Below, piece after piece: positions 56,637 to 64,000 of a stretch of 64,000 bases of DNA. The translations under genes were made by a program, and so were the position numbers. The first letter of the stretch is position 1. Each line of letters starts with the position of its first letter. Under the pieces are notes generated by a model. The model ran no database searches and had not been told where the DNA came from. It saw only the letters and a list, made by a program, of their open reading frames with translations. Source of the stretch: Myrica gale (lineage: Eukaryota > Streptophyta > Magnoliopsida > Fagales > Myricaceae); assembly GCA_963930655.1 (NCBI GenBank), contig OZ005601.1, positions 24,056,921-24,120,920 on the forward strand. Direction: 5' to 3'.

Positions 56637-58440
56637 TGAACCAAGACGCCCTTATCCAAGAACTTGAAGACTTAGCCATCGTACTCATAAACTAAACTAG
56701 GATAAAGATGCTGAAGACCTGATTCTTTACAGAGAGGAAACTGAACAACTAGCAAATCAGATACTGATTGGGCGAATCATTTCGCAAAGGGCCATTAATA
56801 AGCAGGCCGTTAAAGAGATCATTGACAGCTCTTGGAGATATGTGGATAGACTTATCATGCAAGATTTTAATGTCAACACTTTCCTTTTCACCTCCCAACT
56901 CAAGCTGTCAAAGATCGAATTTATGACCAAGGCCCTTGGAATGTGCGAGGTAATTTGTTGATTCTTAAACACTGTATTAGTAATGCCACCTTTCTAGAGT
57001 TTGAGCTTTATAAAACTTTAGTGTGAGTTCAAATTCATGGTTTCCCATTTAATCGGATGAACAAAGATAGTATCATTAATATGGAGAATTCCATTAGACC
57101 TGTCCTTGATATTGATTGCATCTCTTCTAGTTTTATTTAGTGTGCATGCTTCTTTCGCATTCAAGTACTTTTGACACTCGAAAACCCCTTTTCCAGGGTA
57201 TTATCAAATATGTTTTAACGCTTATCCTTGTTGGGTTCAGTTTAAATATGAGAGAATCATTGAGTTTTGCTACCATTGTGGCAAAATTGGGCACACTCAG
57301 TCGGTTTGTTCATTTCAACTTGTTTTAAAAGATCCGAATTTTTGTTTCGGCCCTAGAATGAAAGTGGAAGGTCTTGATAGGAAGAAGCAAGCAAGAGGTT
57401 TATTTGGCGCTGAGGATTCTCAAAGTCCTCGTGGATCGCAAGATATGGAAGCTGGTTTTATGGATTCACAGTCTTAAGTCTCCATCCTCAGTTCATCTCC
57501 CCATTACCCCTTTATGGAAGCTAATACTTCAAGTCCACCTGTGTTAGATCTCATCCAGTTAGCTGTGAATTCGGGGTCTAAAGTGCACAAGGTAGGGTTC
57601 AGATCTTCCATTGTTTCTCCAGTTCAAGGGGGACAAGAAAATTGCATGCAGGACGAAATACCTCATGACTAACGTACCCCTATTGATAGGGGCCTAGCTA
57701 GCAAGCCTCTCTCATTTAATTCTTGCGGTGATAAGGAAACTTTACAAGGAACCTTGTCTTGGAAGCATCCGAACAAAGGGGTAATGGGAGCTCTGTTATC
57801 TAGCATAGTTTGAGTAGGATAATACCCACCTGATCACGTCTCAGTCTGCACCCTCGGGCTCTTAAAAAAACCTCATCATGAAGGTAAATACGGGTGATTT
57901 CGAGAGTGGCTCTTAAATTCCACTCCGAATCGTACTCAGCAATTCATAATTGAGCCTGTTGAAGATTCTAGGCCTGCCCTTGATTCTATTCCTTCACCCA
58001 AGCCCATGTACATCAACCTTGTACAACCTTAGCTTTTACCTGATATCTTCAGCCCACCCCCTCATTATCTGACCTCTTAGCCCATTAATCTTGCGATCCA
58101 AGCTGAACCTATTCTATCCCCCTTGCAATCAAGCCCTTCTCTTCCTCAACCTCCTCATAATTCTACTTCTAGCCTATCCACAACCAAGCCCATTATATCC
58201 AAATGCAGTAAAGTGAAAGTTTATGATTCAGAAGATGATTTCCCTCATTCTGCCTTACACATTCGGAGCTCACTTAGGAAGCAAGGGGAGAGTCTCATGC
58301 CTGGATTAGGACTCAAGAAAAAGTTTCATGATAAAGGTAAGACTAAGCTCCTTTTGAAGAATATGGAGGATCCTACTCTATTTCATCCTGACTCTATGGC
58401 CAGGGAGGTGGGCCTTAACATATCCCACTCCTCGCCACGA
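56637..58440 (+). pseudogene. LINE ORF1 (DUF4283-like plus CCHC zinc knuckle)
   Basis: The reading starts with MNQDALIQELEDLAIVL at 56637. A middle part resembles the DUF4283 domain (TFLEFELYKTLVWVQIHGFP region at about 56990-57050). At 57238-57310 it reads FKYERIIEFCYHCGKIGHT followed by QSVC, a perfect C-x2-C-x4-H-x4-C knuckle. The rest to 58440 is Ser/Pro-rich. Stops and frameshifts occur throughout. LINE ORF1 proteins of this class bind the element RNA. Confidence 0.75.
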
Positions 58441-58576
58441 GGCTGTTATTTTGGAAATGTTGGGGTCTAGCCCGAGGGTCGGTAGTCATAGCTCTTCGGG
58501 CCCTGATCAAGAATCATTCTCCTGATTGTATTTGTTTGGCTGAGAAAAAGATAAAAAAAATGTTCATCTTCGTCTC

Positions 58577-59769
58577 TGTTAAGACTAAAATAAAAGAGAA
58601 TAAAATTTTAGACTGAGAGAGAGAGAGAGGAGAAGTGAGACACAAGATTTAAGTGGTTCGGTCTATAGACCTACATCCACTGTGGGAAGGCCCAAATGGG
58701 CAGATGTGTGTACTCACTGGTGTAAGGATGAGATTACAGAGAGGCTTTATTTATAAGCCTTTGATTGCAATAGCCCACATTGCTTTAGCAATGTGGGACT
58801 AACTCTAATACTCCACCGCAAACGCAAGGTGGATACACGTTGAGTTTGGACTAGAAAAAGAAATTCCCCATAAGAAAAAATGGCGCCGGAGGATGGCCGG
58901 AGAAGGGCAGACAGTCGCCGGAAGTTGGCCGGAATCTGACCGGAGAGGCCGACAATCGCCTGAAGATGGCCGGAGAACGTCGCCAGAATGGGGAAGACGC
59001 CGGAAGGTCGTCGGAGGAATGCCGGACGGGGCGCCGGAAGGCCCGAGAGAAGATCGCCGGACGGGGCGCCGGAAGGCCATAGAGAAGATGCCGGAAGATC
59101 GCCGGAGGAATGCCGGACGGGGCGCCGGAAGACCCGAGAGAAGACGCCGGAAGTTCGCCGGAGGAATGCCGGACGGGGCACCAGAAGGCCCGATTGAAGA
59201 TGCCGGAGGAATGCCGGACGGGGCGCCGGAAGGCCCTAGAGAAGATGCCGGAAGTTTACCGGAATGATGCCGGATGGGCGCCGGAAGGCCCAAGAGAAGA
59301 ACTAAAATAGGCCGGACTGGACTAGGCCTAAACTAGGCCAAGCTAAGCCAACAAGAGTGCTGACCAGCCTGAGCCAAAATGGGCCACAGGATCGAAATGC
59401 CTCTGATACCATGTTAAGACTAAAATAAAAGAGAATAAAATTTTAGACTGAGAGAGAGAGAGGAGAAGTGAGACACAAGATTTAAGTGGTTCGGTCTATA
59501 GACCTACATCCACTGTGGGAAGGCCCAAATGGGCAGATGTTAGAGTTAGTCCCACATTGCTAAAGCAATGTGGGCTATTGCAATCAAAGGCTTATAAATA
59601 AAGCCTCTCTGTAATCTCATCCTTACACCAGTGAGTACACACATCTGCCCATTTGGGCCTTCCCACAGTGGATGTAGGTCTATAGACCGAACCACTTAAA
59701 TCTTGTGTCTCACTTCTCCTCTCTCTCTCTCAGTCTAAATTTTTATTCTCTTTTATTTAAGTCTTAACA
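58577..59769. mobile_element. Small non-autonomous LTR element (TRIM-like) with inverted terminal LTRs
   Basis: The target duplication GTCTC flanks it exactly (58572-58576 and 59770-59774). The left end is a 234-bp LTR in minus orientation (58577-58810). The internal part has a primer site CTCTGATACCA (minus-strand TGGTATCAGAG) at 59401-59411. A partial minus LTR (59412-59537) follows, and then a complete LTR in plus orientation (59538-59769; TGTTAGAGTT...CTTAACA). Both outer ends are therefore LTR 3' ends (TGTTAAGACT and its complement). No coding domain. Confidence 0.85.
58980..59300. repeat. GC-rich minisatellite inside the TRIM-like element
   Basis: About six degenerate copies of a unit built on GGAATGCCGGACGGGGCGCC and GGAAGGCCCGAGAGAAGA, with a period of about 45-65 bp. 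All frames tend to stay open, so the long ORFs on both strands here come from repeat composition. Confidence 0.8.
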
Positions 59770-60849
59770 GTCTCCAACGGGTTGGTTTCTCAAATCATAT
59801 TGATTGTCCCCCACGTGGCTTATGGGGTGGTCTCACGTTTGCATGGAAGGAAGGGATTGAATTTGAAGTTTCTTGGATGCTTTTTCAAGATCCCCTTATA
59901 CGCCCTGGATGCTTTTTCTTGTGCATGGCCCCACAAACTGACGGGACAAAAATAGATTCTGGGAGACTTTACAAACTTCGGCTAATGCTTGTGGACGTGC
60001 TTGGGCATGTTTTGGGAATTTCAATTCAATAGCTAACCAAGCTAACAAGTGGGGCAGGCGTAATGTTTCTGGATCCACATAACTCAGCCTGAGTACCTTT
60101 ATGCAGTCTCAGGAGGCTTATCGATATTGGCTTCCAAGGTAATCCGTTTACTTGGACTAACAACCGATAAGGCTTGGCTCTAATACGAGAACGACTTGAT
60201 CGAGGAATTGCCAATGGAGCTTGGAGGATTCTTTTCCCTCGAGCAACTATCTGACATTGTCCCTGAGTTACTTCTGATCATGCTGCCATTATTTTAGACA
60301 CTTATGGTGATCGACTTCACTTGCTGAAGCCATTTCGATTCAAAGCCTTTTGGGTCCAAACTTGACCGGGTGCAGAAACTTACTCCATCGGCTAAACAGG
60401 TTGAGCAAGAATGGGTACTTCAACATGCCTTGCAAGATAAATTGATTCGAGAAGAAATTATGTGGAAAACAAAATCTCGAGTAGAGTGGTTAGCTATACC
60501 AGATTTGAATACCAAATTCTTTAACATATGCACTCTCATCGACTTCGGAAGAATAATATTGAGTATCTGAAAAAGTGAAGACGGTAGGTGGCTTGACTCA
60601 AGAAATGAAGTGGGGGATCATATATGTTCATTTTTCAGCACTCTATTCCAATCAAGGCACCCTTCTTTTAAGCAGGAGCTATCTGAATTAATTCCAGAAG
60701 TTATAATAGAAGAAGATAATGATTTTTTTTTGTGTAATGCCACCGGAGGAAGAGATATGGAGTGCAGTTAAGACCGATATCTTCTTTCAACAATACTAGG
60801 ATATTGTTTAATTGGATGTCATCAATTCAATGCAAAATTTTTCATATCG

Positions 60850-61650
60850 GGCTTCTTGTTAAAGGAGATGAATGATACAAATATCATCCTTACCCCAAAA
60901 AGAGAGGACCCCACTTTGGTAAGCCATTTTCGCCTTATCAGTCTTTGCAATATCAAATACAAGATTATCTCTAAAGTGTTCGCTATGAGGCTTAGAACCC
61001 TCCTATCCAAGATTATCTCTCTAATGCAAGCTGGTTTTATACCAGGTCGCGTCATTCGGGAGAACAACATCCTTGTTCATAAAATTTTGTACACTATGAA
61101 ACTTAAATTAGATTGGGGAGGATTAATGGCTTTTAACTTTGATATGGAAAAAGCCTATGACAGAATAGAGTGGGCATATCTTGATGAAGTACTTAGATGC
61201 TTCGACTTAAATGAAAAATGACACCATATGATTTTTCAGCGTGTTTCCACAATATCTTACCTTATTCTACTGAATGGACCCCCCTATGGACATTTCACTC
61301 CGCAACAGGGCCTCCATCAAGGCGATCCTTTATCCCCTTTTCTATTTATCATCTGTGCAGAATGCATTTCATTATTGCTTAACAAGCTTGAGCCTGACAA
61401 ACACATCCACGGGATTAAAATCAGGGAAAGGATTGGAGGCAATCCCTTCCCTTAAAATCAGCCAGGGTGCTCCTTCTATTATTCATTTAATGTTTGTAGA
61501 CGATCTTATGATCTTCTGCAAGGCTACATATGGTGAAGGGCAAGCCATTCTTGATGCTATCTCTAAATATTCAGCCTGGTCTGGTCAAACTCTTAATTCA
61601 GCGAAATCTAGTCTCTTTTTTAGTCGAAATCTTTCTCTCTAGACCTGTTC
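60850..61650 (+). pseudogene. LINE ORF2 reverse transcriptase domain
   Basis: It reads FRLISLCNIKYKIISKVFAM, QAGFIPGRVIRENNILVHKI, FDMEKAYDRIEWAYL, then after a stop and shift GLHQGDPLSPFLFIICAE and MFVDDLMIF (the catalytic FVDD), and SGQTLNSAKSSLFFS. These are the ordered motifs of plant L1 RT. At least one in-frame stop (61219-61221) and a frameshift near 61450 inactivate it. Confidence 0.88.
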
Positions 61651-61899
61651 TAATATGGAAAAAAAATTTGGCATCCAAAAGAATAAGTTGTAAGCTAAAC
61701 TCTTAGGTTTGCCTTTGATACCTCGGTCAAAAAGATTGGCTTTTCAGGTTATTAAGAACAAGATCCTAAACAAAATTGAGGGATGAAGATGAAATGTCTC
61801 TCTAATAAAGTATGTCACTGACTTTATTCCCTTTTATGTCCTGTCTATGCTCCTTGTTCCCAAAATGTGGTGTGCTGAACTTGATTGTCAGCTCAAAAA

Positions 61900-62306
61900 T
61901 TTCTTTTGGGGCTTAGTAAAGACCGTAGCAAGCATTTCACTCTTAAAGCATGAGAGGCTATTTGTCGGCCTAAATTTGTGGGAGGTCTCGGCCTAAGGAG
62001 GTTCCATGATTTTAACCGTGCTTTAATCTCAAAGTTGGGCTGGCGCATTTTGCAAAGCCCAGATGCTTTGTGGGTCATAGCTATATCTGCTAAATACCTG
62101 AAGGGCGCTTCTTTATTTTCTGTTCAACCTCCTCAGAATTGTTCATGGTTCTGGAAAGCAGTTCTTACTACTCGAGATATTATCTCGAAGGGAGGATTGT
62201 TTTGTTGTGCATAGTGGTGAGCAAATTATTATAAGGACTGATCCTTGGGTTCCGAACTTGCCTTTGGGCAAAGCTATTCCGAATGAAAATTACTCCAATT
62301 TTGATA
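61900..62306 (+). pseudogene. LINE ORF2 C-terminal region, up to the hAT insertion
   Basis: Reads GGLGLRRFHDFNRALISKLG, LGWRILQSPDALW and, after a shift, DPWVPNLPLG, all usual for the region after the RT in plant LINEs. The frame is cut by the hAT element at 62315 and picks up after it with KVDQLIDYETSE (about 63640). Confidence 0.8.
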
Positions 62307-62314
62307 ATATCACC

Positions 62315-63631
62315 TAGGGCTGCACAATGCCACCGGGAAATTCCGGTGGCACCGGTACCGGCATCGGGTTTCCGGTTTTTGGTCTAACCGGTGCCGGTGT
62401 AGGTTTGGTTTTTTGAAAAAATCGGCAGTTCCCGGTGTAGGTTAAACCGGAATTTTTTTTTTTAGTTTAGTTTCTACTCAATAGTTCAAACTTTAGTTTC
62501 ACCTCAAGACGTAGTATTCTAGAAGCATGACAAGGTTTACTCAATAGTTTAGTTTAACCCGAATATTTGAGATTTGTTGTTGGTTTTGTCTAATCAAATG
62601 CTTACATTCAAGTTACCAAGAAGCTTGCTAGGTGAATGAACTAGTTATTTAGAATTTTGGTAGAAAAAATTACAAATTTATTGTATTTAGAAGGGTATAT
62701 ATGAAGGCATTGAAATCATAATTAAAGAGTTTAATGTTAAAATTTAGTAAGTACATCGCATAATATAAGTCAAGAGGTCGAGATTCTACCACAAAAAATT
62801 TTAAATCAATGTATTAGTTTAAGAGTTTTTATGAAATGTTAACAAATTGTCTAAATTTCTAAAATTGACAAATCACTATTAAATTTATACCATGCTTGCA
62901 AAATCAGTCACTCAATTACATTTTAGTTCAAATTTCTAATACATTTTAGTTCAAAAATTCAGATAGAGTCATCACGTTTGACCAGCGTTTGACAAGCGCT
63001 CGAGCGCCCTTTGAAAAAATTCAAACAGAGTCATCACGTTAGACTAGCGTTAGACAAGCGCTCGAGCGCTCAGTGCAAATTTCAGACAGAAACATAAGCG
63101 CTTGACGAGCGTTTGACCCGCGCTCGAGCGCCTTAAAAAATTGCTGAATTTTTGGATTTTCCTTGTGAAACCAAGGGAAACCCTTCTAGGTTTTTAACAT
63201 GTTTTAAAATTGTTATTGATTTCTTAATTAGAGAGACTGCAAGTGTTGTCAGGGTCTAAATTGGATTTTTCAAAAGATAATAGTTTCTACTTACAGTTCT
63301 ATTACTTTGGACTTTAAATTCTCATCTTATCTTTTAAGATGATCTTTAATTTTATTGATTTTGGAATTTGGATTTCATTAGTTTAGATTTTATTGATATG
63401 TGATTAATGGACCAAAAGAAAAAAGAAAAAATATATTGGGCCAAGTGCGTAAAATGCTAAAAAAATGGCTCAATATTAATGTAGGATAACCGGAAACCGC
63501 CACCGTTAAGGGCCTTTTTTTGCCCTTAAACGGTGTAGGTGTAGGTGGCAATTTTTTCAAAACCGGCCTACCCGGTGTAGGTGCCGATTTTGGCCAAAAC
63601 CGGCACCTACACCGGGGTTGTGCAGCCTTAA
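62315..63631. mobile_element. Non-autonomous hAT element inserted in the LINE
   Basis: The left end TAGGGCTGCACAATGCCACC and the right end ACCGGGGTTGTGCAGCCTTA are inverted relatives of the ends at 8904 and 26005. Flanking 8-mers are ATATCACC (62307-62314) and AAATCACC (63632-63639), 7 of 8 identical. The right subterminal block (about 63310-63450) is the reverse complement of that at about 26155-26280. The LINE reading frame joins across it (FDNIT to KVDQLID), which confirms the borders. Confidence 0.88.
62958..63140. repeat. Three tandem 62-bp repeats, each with the palindrome GCGCTCGAGCGC
   Basis: The perfect 12-bp palindrome occurs at 62996-63007, 63058-63069 and 63120-63131. Each is preceded by a GTTTGAC(C/A)AGCGTTTGACAA-like block. 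It lies inside the non-autonomous hAT element and was not seen in the other two family members. Confidence 0.88.
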
Positions 63632-63679
63632 AAATCACCAAAGTAGATCAACTAATTGACTATGAAACTTCAGAAACAG

Positions 63680-63907
63680 AGTTCAAGCGGAATATTTTTT
63701 TATTCATACTTTCAATAAATCTGTACAGACCTATACAGTGATGGATCAATAGTGTAGATCCTACAATGAAGCTATCAATTATTCCTGTAATCAAGCTATA
63801 CGTCTAAAATTGTCTACACCTAACATACAACTGCATTGTCTCTAGAATAGGAAATAATCACAAAGATAATTACAAGAATTGTTGAATATAATTCAAATAT
63901 TTCAACA
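63680..63907 (-). mobile_element. 3' LTR of a copia element (minus strand), running off the window
   Basis: On the minus strand the LTR begins TGTTGAAATATTTG at 63907, right after the polypurine tract ACTTGAGGGAGAG (63908-63920). Its far end is near 63680 but not fixed. It cuts the LINE. Confidence 0.75.
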
Positions 63908-63920
63908 CTCTCCCTCAAGT

Positions 63921-64000
63921 TGGTGCGTAGATGTTGCACATGCCCAACTTGTCCAAAAACTTTGAGAAAGCTCGATTTGAAACTGCTTTAGTGAGAATAT
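63921..64000 (-). pseudogene. Copia RNase H C-terminus (partial, continues beyond the window)
   Basis: The minus strand encodes SKFLDKLGMCNIYAPT-like residues (frame not perfectly clean), the usual end of copia pol just before the polypurine tract. The rest lies outside the window. Confidence 0.65.

Larger units (their letters stand above)
58455..60560 (+). pseudogene. LINE ORF2 endonuclease domain, split by an insertion
   Basis: Before the insertion the frame reads GLARGSVVIALRALIKNHSP then DCICLAEKK, the N-terminal APE-endonuclease start. After 59770 it resumes with a GGLTFAWKEGIEFEV-like block. At about 60110-60300 come LIDIGFQGNPFTWTNNR and RERLDRGIANGAWR, then SDHAAI, the catalytic SDH motif of L1 endonucleases. 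Several stops. Confidence 0.75.
56442..63680 (+). mobile_element. L1-type LINE, degenerate, interrupted twice
   Basis: A CT-rich leader (56450-56630) is followed by ORF1 with a CCHC knuckle, then ORF2 with an AP endonuclease, RT and a C-terminal region in order. It is split by the inverted-LTR element (58577-59769) and by a hAT element (62315-63631). Many stops and shifts are present. Its 3' end is replaced by a copia LTR near 63680, so no poly(A) tail or target duplication is visible. Confidence 0.85.

Noticed and set aside
58805-59293. 162-codon and other long ORFs on both strands
   Set aside because: They come from the GCCGGA-type minisatellite in the TRIM-like element.

Overview
The window looks like nuclear DNA of a flowering plant, probably a eudicot. 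It has large AT-rich intergenic spaces, genes split by many introns with GT/AG borders, and a heavy load of plant transposons (copia, L1-type LINE, hAT, CACTA, MITEs). I cannot name the species from the sequence.

Four host genes, all on the + strand, could be rebuilt exon by exon. (1) At 215-8458, an NDR-type AGC protein kinase with 12 exons and 524 aa, intact. (2) At 13412-18313, a COR27/COR28-like cold and clock regulated gene. Its promoter carries two evening elements in inverted orientation and a G-box. Its third intron is swollen by a decayed copia element, and its conserved C-terminal tail is out of frame. (3) At 20113-24488, a mitochondrial COQ10-type coenzyme Q binding START protein with 4 coding exons and 255 aa, intact. 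(4) At 49065-51842, a CYP707A abscisic acid 8'-hydroxylase with 9 exons and 469 aa, intact. They are single eukaryotic genes, not an operon. COR27 and CYP707A both belong to environmental-response biology, but nothing suggests a functional cluster.

The rest is mainly mobile DNA. One hAT family has three members: a 3.9-kb element with a broken transposase and a perfect 8-bp duplication (26005-29918), a 2-kb member carrying a MORC ATPase exon (8904-10871), and a 1.3-kb member with a palindromic tandem repeat (62315-63631). A CACTA element (35727-41318) holds dense arrays of a GGTT(A/C)GAAC motif, part of a TNPA-like gene and an LTR-less copia reverse transcriptase ORF. A GC-rich poly(A) retroinsert with a 16-bp duplication lies at 24817-25740. 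The right end (53.2-64 kb) is a nest of retroelements: a rearranged copia, a solo LTR, an L1-type LINE interrupted by an unusual inverted-LTR element and by a hAT element, and finally a copia LTR running off the window.

The most unusual structures are the two retroelement derivatives with internally inverted parts (58577-59769 and 53273-54932), the CACTA motif arrays, the MORC-carrying hAT element, and a Tourist-like MITE whose empty target site is preserved beside it in a tandem duplication upstream of COR27. Gene functions rest on protein motifs recalled from known families. Transposon boundaries rest on repeats read directly in the sequence.
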